Part shown: positions 27,768 to 37,043 of the stretch, piece by piece
Numbering within the stretch: the first letter of the stretch is position 1
How the letters are laid out: each line of letters begins with the position of its first letter
From: Salana multivorans
Lineage (GTDB): Bacteria > Actinomycetota > Actinomycetes > Actinomycetales > Beutenbergiaceae
Direction: 5' to 3'
NCBI RefSeq assembly: GCF_003751805.1
Contig: NZ_RKHQ01000002.1
Span: 1,029,688 to 1,093,687 of the forward strand
Length of the DNA: 64,000 bases
The notes under the pieces: generated by a model
Seen by the model: only the letters and a program-made list of their open reading frames with translations
Databases searched by the model: none
What the model was told of the DNA's origin: nothing
Made by a program: the position numbers and the translations under genes

Positions 27768-29107
27768 GCCCCGGCCCCCACGACCGCGAGCGCCTCGTCG
27801 ATCGCGGCGACACCGCGGCGGGCCTCGTCGGGCGTGATGACGCAGGGGGGCACGACGTGCAGCCGGTTCTCCGCGACGAACGGGAGGACCCCGCGCTCCA
27901 GCAGCTCCGTCCTGAGCCGCGCCATGACCGAGGCGTCGACCGGCTCCCTCGTCCCGCGGTCGGCGACGAGCTCGACCGCCCAGAACACGCCGAGCCCGCG
28001 GACCTCGCCGACGACCTCGTGCCGGTCGGCGAGCTCCGCCAGTCCCGGCCCGAGCACGTCCGCGCCGATCGACGCGGCGTTCTCCACGACGCCCTCGTCC
28101 TCCATCGCGCCGATCGTCGCCACGATCGAGGCCATGGCGAGCGGGTGGCCGGAGTAGGTGAGACCGCCGGGGAAGACGCGCTCGTCGAACGTCGCGGCGA
28201 TGTCGTCGGAGATGACGACGCCGCCCGCCGGGACGTAGCCCGAGTTCGACCCCTTGGCGAAGGTGACGAGGTCGGGGACGACACCGTCGCGGTCGTGCGC
28301 CATCCAGTGGCCGGTGCGACCGAAGCCGGTCATCACCTCGTCGACGATCATGACGATGCCGTACCGGTCGCACAGCTCGCGGACCCCGGCGAGGTACCCG
28401 TCCGGCGGGACGAGGACGCCGACGGTCCCGGGGATCGCCTCCAGCAGCACGGCCGCGACACTGGAGGGCCCCTCCGACTGGACGACCCGCTCGAGGTGGT
28501 GCAGCGCGCGCTCGCACTCCTGCTCGGGCGACATCGCCCAGAACTCGCTGCGGTACAGGTAGGGGCCGAAGACGTGGACGTGGCCCGTCGCGTACTCGTT
28601 GTGCAGGCGGCGCCAGTCGCCGGTGGCGTTGATCGCGACGCCCGTGTTGCCGTGGTAGCTGCGGTAGCGCGAGATCACCTTGGCCCGGCCGGTGTGCAGC
28701 CGCGCCATCCGGATGGCGTTCTCGATCGCGTCGGCGCCGCCGTTGGTGAAGAACACCTTGGAGAACGGGCCCCTCACGTGCCGCAGCACGGCCTCGGCCG
28801 CGCGACCGCGGGCGAGGTTGGCGGTCGCCGGGTTGATCGTCGTGAGCGTGTCGGCCTGCTCCTTGATCGCGGCGACGACGACCGGGTGCTGGTGCCCGAT
28901 GTTCGTGTTGACGAGCTGGCTCGACAGGTCGAGGTACCGGCGCCCGTCGTAGTCCCACAGCGTGCTCCCGGACCCGCCGGCGATGACGAGCGGGTCGAGG
29001 CCGGCCTGGGCCGACCAGGAGTGGAACACGTGCGCGCGGTCGAGGCGGTAGGTCTCCTCGCCGAGCGCCGGGTCGAGATCGGCTGGGACGGGGACGGTGT
29101 CGGACAC
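27764..29107 (-). CDS. Class III aminotransferase (PLP-dependent)
   Basis: This 447-residue enzyme belongs to the class III omega-amino-acid aminotransferases. It shows the PLP-ring contact region FFTNGGADAIENAIRMAR near 107-124, RSYHGNT near 134, VDEVMTGFGRTG near 240-251 and the Schiff-base Lys in VTFAKGSNSGYVP near 270. The GTG at 29107 is taken because AAGGAG lies six bases upstream; an in-frame ATG at 29146 has no such site. It heads an operon with the SDR gene. The amino donor (beta-alanine, GABA, taurine or similar) cannot be told. Confidence 0.87.
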   Translation of the reverse strand: MSDTVPVPADLDPALGEETYRLDRAHVFHSWSAQAGLDPLVIAGGSGSTLWDYDGRRYLDLSSQLVNTNIGHQHPVVVAAIKEQADTLTTINPATANLARGRAAEAVLRHVRGPFSKVFFTNGGADAIENAIRMARLHTGRAKVISRYRSYHGNTGVAINATGDWRRLHNEYATGHVHVFGPYLYRSEFWAMSPEQECERALHHLERVVQSEGPSSVAAVLLEAIPGTVGVLVPPDGYLAGVRELCDRYGIVMIVDEVMTGFGRTGHWMAHDRDGVVPDLVTFAKGSNSGYVPAGGVVISDDIAATFDERVFPGGLTYSGHPLAMASIVATIGAMEDEGVVENAASIGADVLGPGLAELADRHEVVGEVRGLGVFWAVELVADRGTREPVDASVMARLRTELLERGVLPFVAENRLHVVPPCVITPDEARRGVAAIDEALAVVGAGA

Positions 29108-29323
29108 GTCGAGCTCCTTCGGTGCGGTGGGTCCATCGTGCCCCACCCGCGAGGCCGAGCGGGCGGGAACCGGCGGCCGGGAGCGATCGGCGGCGCGACT
29201 ACGATCGAGGGGCGGGACAGGTCATCGTCCCGGAGCACGCCGCGCGCGTGCCGCACGCGGGTCCCGGCTGCGCTGGCCCGGTCCGCGGGCACGTCCCGCC
29301 CGACCCGTCCCCCCGGAGTCCCC

Positions 29324-30490
29324 GTGCGCCAGCGCCCCCGTCCCCTGTCCACCGCCGTCGGCTCGCTCGCGCTGGCGGGCCTGCTCGGTCTCGCCGCCTG
29401 CGCCGGCCCCGCCGGGTCAGCGGCCGATCCCGCCGGCTCGCCCGCCTCGTCCGCGTCGCCGTCGGGCGGGTCACCGACGGACGCCCCGGCGACGGACGCG
29501 TCGCCGACGGAGGCGCCCGACGCCGGCTACTCCTTCACCGCGGACAACTGCGGCGTCGAGGTGTCCCGGACGACGCCGCCCGAGCGGATCGTCACGGTGA
29601 AGTCCGCGATGACCGAGCTCGTCTCGGCGCTCGGCGCGGCCGACCGGATCGTCGGCGTCGCCTACCAGGACGGCGAGCTCGCCGTCGAGGACCCGCTCGT
29701 CTCGGGCGAGGTCGCGCTCGGCGCCGAGCAGGACCTCGCCGGCACGCTCGCCGACGTGCCCGAGCTGTCGGACCGGATGCCGAGCAACGAGGCGGTGCTC
29801 TCCGTCGAGCCCGACCTCGTGCTCGCCGGCTGGGAGTCGGTGTTCGCGGCCGACGCGGCCGGCGAGCGGTCGGCGCTCGAGGCCCTCGGCGTCACGACCT
29901 TCGTCGCGCCCGCCGCCTGCACGCAGCCGCCCTACGTCCCCGACCCGCTGACGTTCGACGACGTCTTCGACGGCATCACCCAGGTCGGCGCCCTGCTCGG
30001 CACGAGCGACGCGGCCGAGCGCGTCGTGGCGGAGCTGCGGGACCACCTGGCCGGCGCCACGGAGCTGGTGGCCGAGGTGGCCCGGGCCGAGGCCGCCACG
30101 GCCGAGGCACCGACCGTGCTGTGGTGGTCGTCGGGCACGGACACCCCGTACGTCGGCGCCGGCACGGGCGCGCCGCAGATGATCCTCGACGCGGCGGGGC
30201 TGGGCAACGTCGCCGGCGACCTCGCGGGGGGCTGGGCGCCGTTCTCGTGGGAGGCGGCGGCCGCCGCCGACCCCGACTACATCGTCCTGGTCGACTCGAC
30301 GTGGAACTCGGCCGAGAAGAAGAAGGACGTCCTCGCGGGCAACCCGGTGACGGCCGCGATGTCGGCCGTGCGGGACGAGCGCTACCTCGTCCTCCCGTTC
30401 GTCGCGACCGAGGCGGGGATCGGGAACGTGGAGGCCGTCTGGCTGCTGACCGAGCAGCGCGCCCGGCTCGAGGGGCTCGACGTCCGGTGA
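29324..30490 (+). CDS. FecB/BtuF-type substrate-binding lipoprotein
   Basis: This is a 388-residue surface lipoprotein that captures a ferric siderophore, haem or cobalamin-like ligand. The signal peptide ends in the lipobox LAAC near residue 27, followed by a low-complexity Ser/Pro/Ala/Thr linker. The cluster C periplasmic-binding fold then begins with RIVTVKSAMTELVSALG and contains EPDLVLAGWES and DPDYIVLVDSTWNS. The GTG at 29324 has a GGAG five bases upstream. A TACGAT hexamer at 29200-29205 may be the -10 box, leaving a roughly 110-base GC-rich leader without a recognised riboswitch. It leads the importer operon. Confidence 0.87.
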   Translation: MRQRPRPLSTAVGSLALAGLLGLAACAGPAGSAADPAGSPASSASPSGGSPTDAPATDASPTEAPDAGYSFTADNCGVEVSRTTPPERIVTVKSAMTELVSALGAADRIVGVAYQDGELAVEDPLVSGEVALGAEQDLAGTLADVPELSDRMPSNEAVLSVEPDLVLAGWESVFAADAAGERSALEALGVTTFVAPAACTQPPYVPDPLTFDDVFDGITQVGALLGTSDAAERVVAELRDHLAGATELVAEVARAEAATAEAPTVLWWSSGTDTPYVGAGTGAPQMILDAAGLGNVAGDLAGGWAPFSWEAAAAADPDYIVLVDSTWNSAEKKKDVLAGNPVTAAMSAVRDERYLVLPFVATEAGIGNVEAVWLLTEQRARLEGLDVR

Positions 30491-31593
30491 CCGACGGCGA
30501 GGGGCTCGGCGGCCGGCCCGGGCGCGGGGCGGCGACCCGGCGGACCGGCTGGGTCCTCGCGCTGGCCCTCGTCCTGCTCGTCGTCTCCGCCGCCGTCGCG
30601 CTCGCCGTCGGGCCGGCCGACGTCACGCCGCTCGACATCGTGGCGTCGGCCCGGCACCACGTGCTGGACGGGTTGCACGCCCTCACCGGCGGCGCGTGGC
30701 CCACGACCGTCCCGCCGACGCCGCTCACGACGATCCAGGAGGCGATCGTCTGGCAGGGCCGGGCGCCGCGGCTGGTGTCGGCCGCCGGTGTCGGTGCCGG
30801 GCTGGCGATCGCCGGCGCCGTCATGCAGGCCCTCCTGCGCAACCCGCTGGCCGACCCCTACCTCCTCGGGCTGTCCGCCGGCGCGAGCCTCGGCGCCGTC
30901 GCGGTGCTCGTGCTCGGCGTCGCGCTGCTCCTGCCGGTCGCGGCGTTCGCCGGCAGCCTGCTCGCGCTCGCCGCGACGCTCGCGCTGGCCGGTGCCGTCT
31001 CGCGCGGCCGGCTGACGCCCGGCCGCACGGTCCTGGCCGGCGTCGCCGTCGCGCAGGGCTGCGCGGCGATCACGAGCTTCGTCATCTTCACCTCCGTCCA
31101 GGGCGACTCCTACCGCGAGGTGCTCGGCTGGCTGCTCGGCACGCTCGGCGGGACGACGTGGACCAGCGCGGCGATCGCGTGGGGGGCGCTGGCCGTCGTC
31201 GGCTCGGTGCTGCTCGCGTCGGGCCGCACGCTGGACGCCTTCGCGTTCGGCGACACCGCCGCCCGCGCGCTCGGCGTCGACGTGACGCGCACCCGCTGGC
31301 TGCTGCTCGGCGCGACGGCCCTCCTCACGGGCGCGCTCGTGAGCGTGAGCGGCGCGATCGGGTTCGTCGGGCTCGTCGTGCCGCACGCCGTCCGCACGGT
31401 CGTCGGCGGCCGGCACGTGCGCGTGCTGCCGCTGTCGCTGTGCGCCGGGGCGATGGTGCTGCTGTGGGCCGACACCGCGGCGCGCGTCGTCATCGAGCCC
31501 CGCGAGCTGCCGGTCGGCATCCTCACCGCCGCGATCGGCGCCCCGGTCTTCGCGCTCCTGCTGGCGCGGCGCGGTCGCGGGGAGGCCGGATGA
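30487..31593 (+). CDS. FecCD-family iron-siderophore/cobalamin ABC permease
   Basis: This 368-residue permease has about nine to ten helices, of the BtuC/FecCD type. Typical stretches are RAPRLVSAAGVGAGLAIAG, the GAVMQALLRNPLADPYLLG motif near 115-133, FGDTAARALGV near 250 and GFVGLVVPHAVR near 290. A homodimer would form the channel. It starts with a GTG overlapping the binding-protein stop (GTGA), so translation is coupled. The ATPase gene follows with the same kind of overlap. Confidence 0.92.
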   Translation: MTDGEGLGGRPGRGAATRRTGWVLALALVLLVVSAAVALAVGPADVTPLDIVASARHHVLDGLHALTGGAWPTTVPPTPLTTIQEAIVWQGRAPRLVSAAGVGAGLAIAGAVMQALLRNPLADPYLLGLSAGASLGAVAVLVLGVALLLPVAAFAGSLLALAATLALAGAVSRGRLTPGRTVLAGVAVAQGCAAITSFVIFTSVQGDSYREVLGWLLGTLGGTTWTSAAIAWGALAVVGSVLLASGRTLDAFAFGDTAARALGVDVTRTRWLLLGATALLTGALVSVSGAIGFVGLVVPHAVRTVVGGRHVRVLPLSLCAGAMVLLWADTAARVVIEPRELPVGILTAAIGAPVFALLLARRGRGEAG

Positions 31594-32381
31594 GCCGGGA
31601 GACGCCCGCGGCGTTCGTCGTCCGCGACGCGCGCTGGGACGCCGGCGGGCGGGCGATCCTCGACGGCGTCCACCTCGCGGCCCCCGGCGGAGTCACGGCC
31701 GTCGTCGGCCCGAACGGGTCGGGCAAGTCGAGCCTGCTGCGCGCCGTCGTCGGGGCGTTGCCCGGCGCGCGCGGGGCCTGGGAGCTGGACGGCGCGGACC
31801 TGCGCGCCCTCTCGGCGCGCGACCGTGCGCGACGGCTCGCGCTGGTCGAGCAGGACGCCACGGCGGAGGGCGAGCACCGCGTCCTCGACGTCGTGCTGCT
31901 CGGCCGCACCCCGCACCGGCCGCGGTGGGGCGGGGACTCCGCCGACGACGTCGCGCTCGCGCTGGCCTGCCTCGACCGCGCGGGCGCTGCCCACCTGGCG
32001 TCGCGGGACCTGGCGACGCTCTCGGGCGGCGAGCGCCAGCGGGTCCACCTCGCGCGGGCGCTCGCCCAGCAGCCGCGGCTCCTGCTGCTCGACGAGCCGA
32101 CGAACCACCTCGACGTCGCCGCCCAGCTGGAGCTGCTCGACCTGGTCCGCCGGATCGCCGACGACGACGGGGTGGCCGCCGTCGTCGTCCTGCACGACCT
32201 CACCTCGGCGCTGCGGTGGTGCGACCACGCCGTCGTGCTCGACGCGGGACGCGTCGTCGCCGCCGGCAGGCCGAGCGACGTCCTGACGCCGCGGCTGCTG
32301 GCGGCCGTGTGGGGCGTGCGGGCCGAGATCCTGCGGGCCTCGGACGGCTCCCCCGTCCTCGCGTTCACCGGGCCGGTCTGA
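31590..32381 (+). CDS. FecE-type ABC transporter ATPase
   Basis: This 263-residue ATPase has Walker A GPNGSGKSS near residues 39-47, signature LSGGERQR near 146, Walker B LLLLDEPTNHLD near 167-178 and switch His in VVLHDLTSA. It drives the FecCD permease. The ATG overlaps the permease stop by four bases. The gene is last in the importer operon and converges on the zinc-importer operon. Confidence 0.92.
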   Translation: MSRETPAAFVVRDARWDAGGRAILDGVHLAAPGGVTAVVGPNGSGKSSLLRAVVGALPGARGAWELDGADLRALSARDRARRLALVEQDATAEGEHRVLDVVLLGRTPHRPRWGGDSADDVALALACLDRAGAAHLASRDLATLSGGERQRVHLARALAQQPRLLLLDEPTNHLDVAAQLELLDLVRRIADDDGVAAVVVLHDLTSALRWCDHAVVLDAGRVVAAGRPSDVLTPRLLAAVWGVRAEILRASDGSPVLAFTGPV

Positions 32382-32421
32382 CGTCTGGCCAGCGCGCGGC
32401 CTCGGCCGAGGCGGCGCGGCC

Positions 32422-33282
32422 TCAGCCGAGGCGGCGCCGCCGGATCGACGCGACCGCCCAGCAGCCGAGGTAGATGAGGAACGACAGCGTCGTGATGTAG
32501 GGGCTGATCGGCACCGAGCCGCCGAGCGCGAGCAGGATGCCGCCGACCATCGAGACGGTCGCGAACGTCACGCTGAGGATCGGGACGACGACGGGCGAGG
32601 CGGACACGCGCATCGCAGCCGCGGCCGGCGTGACGAGCACCGAGAGCACGAGCAGCGCGCCGACGATCTGCACCGACACGGCGATCGTGAGGCCGAGCAG
32701 GAACATGAACACGATCGACAGCACCCGCGTCGGGACTCCCCGGGCGGCCGCGACGTCCGGGTCGACGCTCGCGAAGAACAGCGGCCGCCAGACGATCGCG
32801 AGCCCGATCGCCACCAGGACGCAGATGGCGGCGAGCGCCCCGACCTGCGGGTCGTCGATGGCGACGATCTGGCCGGTGAGCAGGCCGAACTTGTTTCCCG
32901 CGCGACCCGGGTAGAGCGAGAGGCACAGGATGCCGAGCCCGAGCCCGAACGGCATGAGGACGGCCGTGATCGAGTTGCGGTCGCGGGCGCGGGAGCCGAG
33001 CGCCCCGATGAGCAGGGCGGCCAGCAGCGAGCCGACGATCGAGCCCGGCACCACCCCGATGCCGAGCAGCAGCCCGGCCGCCGCGCCGGAGAACGAGAGC
33101 TCGCTGATCCCGTGCACGGCGAACGGCATGTCCCGGGCGACGACGAAGACGCCGATCAGCCCGCCCACGACGCCGAGAAGCAGGCCGGCGACGACGCTGT
33201 TGTGCAGGAGCCCGAGGAGCCGCCCGTAGTCGGTGAAGTCGAACAGCTTCTGCCACCAGACCTCCAGGAGGACGGCGCCCAT
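32422..33282 (-). CDS. znuB: Zinc/manganese ABC transporter permease (ZnuB type)
   Basis: This 286-residue permease of the metal ABC-3 family has eight to nine helices. Typical features are the GLIGVFVVARDMPFAVHGISELSFSGAAAG region near 40-70 and the conserved DPDVAAARGVP loop near 183. It is the last gene of the zinc operon. Its ATG shares its A with the ATPase stop (TGATG), indicating coupled translation. Confidence 0.9.
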   Translation of the reverse strand: MGAVLLEVWWQKLFDFTDYGRLLGLLHNSVVAGLLLGVVGGLIGVFVVARDMPFAVHGISELSFSGAAAGLLLGIGVVPGSIVGSLLAALLIGALGSRARDRNSITAVLMPFGLGLGILCLSLYPGRAGNKFGLLTGQIVAIDDPQVGALAAICVLVAIGLAIVWRPLFFASVDPDVAAARGVPTRVLSIVFMFLLGLTIAVSVQIVGALLVLSVLVTPAAAAMRVSASPVVVPILSVTFATVSMVGGILLALGGSVPISPYITTLSFLIYLGCWAVASIRRRRLG

Positions 33283-34094
33283 CAGGGCCTCCCCTCGTCG
33301 CCGTGGTCGTGCCCGGCGGCGTCGCCCCCGCCGACGACGACGAGGCGTCCCTGCGCCCGGACGACCTCGACCGGCGAGCCGTACAGGTCGGTCAGGACGT
33401 CGGACCGGAGCACCTCGTCCGGCGTGCCGACGCGGAACCGCCCACCGGCGAGGTAGAGCACACGGTCGACGATCCCGAGCAGCGGGTTGACGTCGTGCGT
33501 GACGAACAGGACGCCGAGGTCGCGCGCGCGTCGGCTCTCGTCGACCAGCTCGCACACCACGCGCTGGTGGGCGAGGTCGAGCGAGAGCAGCGGCTCGTCG
33601 CACAGGAGCAGGCGCGGGTCGCCCGCGAGCGCCTGGGCCATCCGCATCCGCTGCTGCTCGCCGCCGGAGAGCAGCCCGAGCCGACGGTCCGCCTCGCCGC
33701 CGGCATGGACCGACGCGAGCAGGTCGTCGACGACTCGCCGCCGCCGGCGGCTCGGCAGGCCGATCCCCCATCGGTCGCCGTCGAGCCCGAGCCCGACGAG
33801 GTCCCGTCCGCGCAGGGGCAGCGCGTCGGTCGCGAGGGTCTGCTGCGGGACGTAGCCGACGCGGCGGCTGCCGCCGTCCACGGGCCGGCCGAGGACGCGG
33901 ACGCTGCCGCTGGTGAGCCGGACCTGCCCGAGGATCACCTTGAGCAGGCTCGACTTCCCGGTGCCGTTCCCGCCGAGCACGGCGACCACCTCCCCGGCGC
34001 GCACGTCGAGGTCGAGGTGGTCCCACAGGGTCCGCTGGCCGAAGCGCAGCCCGGCGTCCGCCAGGCTCAGCACGACCTCGCCCGGGGCGCTCAC
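33282..34094 (-). CDS. znuC: Zinc/manganese ABC transporter ATPase (ZnuC type)
   Basis: This 270-residue ATPase has Walker A GGNGTGKSS near residues 41-49, signature LSGGEQQRM near 146, Walker B LLLCDEPLLSLD near 166 and switch His in VTHDVN. The C-terminus carries a short His/Asp-rich metal-binding-like tail (GHDHGDEG), which is common in zinc-uptake proteins. The GTG start at 34094 overlaps the binding-protein stop by four bases (GTGA). Confidence 0.9.
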   Translation of the reverse strand: MSAPGEVVLSLADAGLRFGQRTLWDHLDLDVRAGEVVAVLGGNGTGKSSLLKVILGQVRLTSGSVRVLGRPVDGGSRRVGYVPQQTLATDALPLRGRDLVGLGLDGDRWGIGLPSRRRRRVVDDLLASVHAGGEADRRLGLLSGGEQQRMRMAQALAGDPRLLLCDEPLLSLDLAHQRVVCELVDESRRARDLGVLFVTHDVNPLLGIVDRVLYLAGGRFRVGTPDEVLRSDVLTDLYGSPVEVVRAQGRLVVVGGGDAAGHDHGDEGRP

Positions 34095-35077
34095 CCGCCG
34101 AGCGCCGCGGCGATCGCGTCGAGGTTGTCGCTCATCCAGCCGACGTAGTCCGTGCCGCTCGGCAGCGTCTCGGTCACGGGCACGACGGGGATGCCGTTCT
34201 CGTTCGCCGCGGCGAGGACGGCCTCGGTCTGCGGGCCGGTGGTCTGCTCGTTGTAGGCGAGCAGGCTCACGGCCTTGCTGCTGAACAGGGCGAGGGTCTC
34301 CTGGAGCACGGCCGGCGCGACGTCGGTGTCCTCCTCGATCGCCTCGCTGAACGCGTCCGGCGTCGCGTTCACCAGCCCGATCGCCTCGAGCAGGTAGAGC
34401 GGGACGGGCTCGGTGATCGCCACGGACTCCCCCGCGTAGGTCCGCTCGAGCTCGCCCTCGCGCGTGATGAGCGCGTCGATCCGGCTCCTGAGGTCCTCGG
34501 CGTTGGCGCTGAACGTCGAGGCCGCGTCCGGGTCGAGCTGCGCGTAGGAGCTCTCGATGTCGTCGATCACGGCCTGGACGGTCGGGAAGTCGTACCAGAC
34601 GTGCTCGTTGAGCTCCTCGCCGCCCTCGGCCTCCTTCCCGGAGACCTCGACCGCGTTGATGACGACGGCGCCAGCATTGTCCGACGCGCTCAGCATGGTG
34701 TCCATGAAGTCGTCGTAGCCGCCGCCGTTCTCGATGACGACGTCGGCGTCCGAGAGCGCGAGCTGGTTGCGCGCGTCGGCCTCGTACTCGTGCGGGTCCC
34801 GGTCCGGGTCGTCGATGATCGACGTCACGGTGACGGCGTCGCCGCCGACGGCGGCGGCCAGGTCGCCCCAGACGTTCGTCGAGGCCACGACGCGGATCGG
34901 GTCGGAGGAGGAGGACGCGGAGCCGTCGCTCGAGGCGGCGCCCGGACCGGCCGATGTCGCGTCGGTGGAGGCATCGGTGGCGGACGACGAGGAGTCCCCC
35001 GGGGTGCCGGAGCACCCGGCGAGCGCGGCGGCCGCGACGGCGGCGCAACTGAGAATGGTGATCGCTCTCGACTTCAT
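34091..35077 (-). CDS. znuA: Zinc-binding lipoprotein of ABC importer (ZnuA type)
   Basis: This 328-residue metal-binding lipoprotein has lipobox LAGC near residue 22 and a low-complexity Ser/Asp/Ala linker. The cluster A-I fold then carries the metal ligands DPHEYEA (His), EHVWYDFPTV (His), an Asp/Glu-rich middle and the late Glu/Asp site. No His-rich loop is present, which is more usual for Mn or for high-affinity Zn proteins of actinobacteria. TAGGAT ends six bases before the ATG, so the mRNA is leaderless. A Zur-like palindrome overlaps the promoter, favouring zinc. Confidence 0.88.
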   Translation of the reverse strand: MKSRAITILSCAAVAAAALAGCSGTPGDSSSSATDASTDATSAGPGAASSDGSASSSSDPIRVVASTNVWGDLAAAVGGDAVTVTSIIDDPDRDPHEYEADARNQLALSDADVVIENGGGYDDFMDTMLSASDNAGAVVINAVEVSGKEAEGGEELNEHVWYDFPTVQAVIDDIESSYAQLDPDAASTFSANAEDLRSRIDALITREGELERTYAGESVAITEPVPLYLLEAIGLVNATPDAFSEAIEEDTDVAPAVLQETLALFSSKAVSLLAYNEQTTGPQTEAVLAAANENGIPVVPVTETLPSGTDYVGWMSDNLDAIAAALGG

Positions 35078-35083
35078 GTCACG

Positions 35084-35106
35084 ATCCTACCTGAGAACGA
35101 TTCTCA
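35084..35106 (-). promoter_or_regulatory. znuA promoter with perfect Zur/Fur-type operator
   Basis: TGAGAACGATTCTCA at 35092-35106 is a perfect 6-3-6 palindrome close to the actinobacterial Zur/Fur-box TGAnAAnnATTnTCA. The -10 box TAGGAT is at 35089-35084, six bases before the znuA ATG. A repressor on the palindrome would block the -35/-10 spacer. Zinc-loaded Zur is the most likely binder given the genes controlled. Confidence 0.82.
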
Positions 35107-35200
35107 ATCTGGTCGTCGTCGCCGCCCGTCCGCCTGCCCGTCCGGGCAGTCATCTCGCGCGCACCTGGTCCCGCGACCGCACGCGTCCTACCCTCGCTGC

Positions 35201-36541
35201 ATGTCCGGCGCAGCGATCGCCCGTGAGTCCGGCCCGGAGGCGAGCCGGCCCCGGCCGACCACCGGCCGAGCGGCGCTCGCGCGGATCACGCGGGGCGAGC
35301 GGTCCGGGCCGGGCACGACGACGTCCCCCCGGTCGTCGGCGGGCGGGTCGGGCTCGTCGGCGCAGCTCCCGCGACTCGCCCTGGCGGGCAACCGGGCCGT
35401 CACCGCGCTGCTCACCGTCTCGCGCCAGGAGGAGACGACCGAGGCGACGGGCACGGCGCCCGACACGACCGTGACGCCCGAGCCGGCCGCGACACCCCTG
35501 CTCGATGCGGCGGGCATCGCTCGGGCCCGCCAGTACTACACGGCGCAGCCCGACCGGTACCCGCCCGCGATCCTCACCCAGCTCCGATCCGCCGTCGGCC
35601 TGGCCCCGGAGGGCGGCGTCGACGACGCGCTGGTCCTGGCCGTCGCCCGGTGGCAGTCGATCGAGGGGGCGGCCTCGCCAGCCCTCGTCGTCGACGGCAT
35701 GGCCGGTCCGCGGACGCTGCCACGGATCTTCGCCTCGGGCCTCAACACGGCCGGCGAGGGCGAGTCGTTCGGCGGCGACGTGCAGAGCGAGGTCGTCGAC
35801 GAGTGGGCGACGCTCGCGACGCCGGCCGCCCGGCGCGACCGGCTCGTCGAGCTGGTCAACCAGCGGCTCACGGCGGCCGGGGTGCCGCCCATGACCGCGG
35901 CCGCCGACCCCAACCCGGTCAACTCGGGCAGCTTCGACTTCACCGTCTGGGTCATGCTCGTCGGGGACGGCGCGCTCGGCGGGGGCGAGATCACGCAGGA
36001 GGCAGCGGCCGACGTCGCCGACACCGTCTACCACGAGGCCCGACACACCGAGCAGTGGTTCCGGATGGCCCAGTATCGGGCCTCGCAGGGGCTGTCAGCG
36101 GCCGGGATCGCCGCCGAGCTCGGCATTCCCGTGGCGATCGCGCGGCTCGCCCGCGCCGCCCCGCTCGCCGCCGGCTCACCCCTCGCGCTGATCGCCCGGG
36201 GCTGGTGGGACAGCGTGTACGGCGGCGGGGCCGAGCACCGCGAGCGCGTGCTGGCCGAGGTGGATGCGGCGGCGCGGGCGCGCGACGCCGCCCGCGCCGC
36301 CCACGCGGGCGACCCCACCCCGGCGAACCAGGCGGCCCTCGACGCGGCGACCGAGCGGTTCGAGCGCGCGCACGACGCGTACCAGAACCTCCCCGAGGAG
36401 AATGACGCGTGGGCCACCGGGCCTGCGGCGGCTGCCGGCATCACGAGCGGGTCTCCCCCGCCGACGGACGCACCGGCCGGCTCCCCGCCCGCGAGCGGTG
36501 GCCCGGCCCACGACGCCCTGCCCGAGGAGAACCTGCCATGA
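35201..36541 (+). CDS. HEXXH-motif protein with peptidoglycan-binding-like domain, injection-system cargo-like
   Basis: This is a 446-residue cytosolic protein without a signal peptide. The N-terminus is disordered and leads into LALAGNRAVTALL near residues 59-71, like the AGNxAV tag that precedes DUF4157-type proteins linked to extracellular contractile injection systems. Residues about 105-180 resemble a peptidoglycan-binding fold (VDGMAGPRTLPRIF). HEARHTEQWF at 278-287 contains an HEXXH zinc-protease signature. A helical region and a Pro/Gly tail follow. TACCCT lies six bases before the ATG (leaderless). It overlaps the next gene by four bases. The cargo or toxin role is inference; no injection-system genes are in view. 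Confidence 0.6.
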   Translation: MSGAAIARESGPEASRPRPTTGRAALARITRGERSGPGTTTSPRSSAGGSGSSAQLPRLALAGNRAVTALLTVSRQEETTEATGTAPDTTVTPEPAATPLLDAAGIARARQYYTAQPDRYPPAILTQLRSAVGLAPEGGVDDALVLAVARWQSIEGAASPALVVDGMAGPRTLPRIFASGLNTAGEGESFGGDVQSEVVDEWATLATPAARRDRLVELVNQRLTAAGVPPMTAAADPNPVNSGSFDFTVWVMLVGDGALGGGEITQEAAADVADTVYHEARHTEQWFRMAQYRASQGLSAAGIAAELGIPVAIARLARAAPLAAGSPLALIARGWWDSVYGGGAEHRERVLAEVDAAARARDAARAAHAGDPTPANQAALDAATERFERAHDAYQNLPEENDAWATGPAAAAGITSGSPPPTDAPAGSPPASGGPAHDALPEENLP

Positions 36542-36957
36542 GCACGCACGACGCCGCATCGTCCGACCTGCCGGCCGGCCTGCTCGCGGACCTGGCGGCG
36601 TTCCGGGCCGTCGTCGCCGGGGAGCCCGACGCGGGCGACGGTGCCGACGCCGGTGCCGAGCGCCCCGCCGTCGGCGCCGGGCACGCGTTCACGGACGCCG
36701 ACGAGGACGGGGCCGACGGAACCGTCCGGACGATCCGCCTCACGCTCGCCGACCCCCGCCCGCTCGCGGCGTTCGAGGCCGAGCTCGGCGCGGCGCGACG
36801 GCTGCCCCGCCAAGGCCCGGGCCGGCCAGTCCGCTGGATCTTCCCCGACACGCTCCCGTCCGAGGGCGAGACGGGCGCGACTGTGCTCGCCGAGACCGAC
36901 GGCGACGGCGGGGCCGACGCCCCCCTCGTCGCCCGCCTCCTCCTGCGCCGCGACTGA
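36538..36957 (+). CDS. Protein of unknown function, coupled to the HEXXH protein
   Basis: I do not recognise this 139-residue acidic protein. It has an Asp/Gly/Ala-rich middle and a C-terminal part with strand-like stretches (TVRTIRLTLADPRPLAAFEAEL, RWIFPDTLPSEGET). No signal peptide or helix is visible. The ATGA overlap with the HEXXH protein implies a linked role, for example as chaperone, partner or immunity protein, but nothing in the sequence decides this. Confidence 0.55.
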   Translation: MSTHDAASSDLPAGLLADLAAFRAVVAGEPDAGDGADAGAERPAVGAGHAFTDADEDGADGTVRTIRLTLADPRPLAAFEAELGAARRLPRQGPGRPVRWIFPDTLPSEGETGATVLAETDGDGGADAPLVARLLLRRD

Positions 36958-37043
36958 GCGGTCCCCGGCGGCCGTTCCTCGCACGAAGACGGTCGACGCA
37001 GCGGCCGGCCGATGCCTCGCCCCACTCCCGCACGACCGGGCGA

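Noticed and set aside
29205..29323. Cobalamin or other riboswitch before the FecB/BtuF-type gene
   Set aside because: The leader is GC-rich and can fold, but no B12-box or other conserved riboswitch core could be found.
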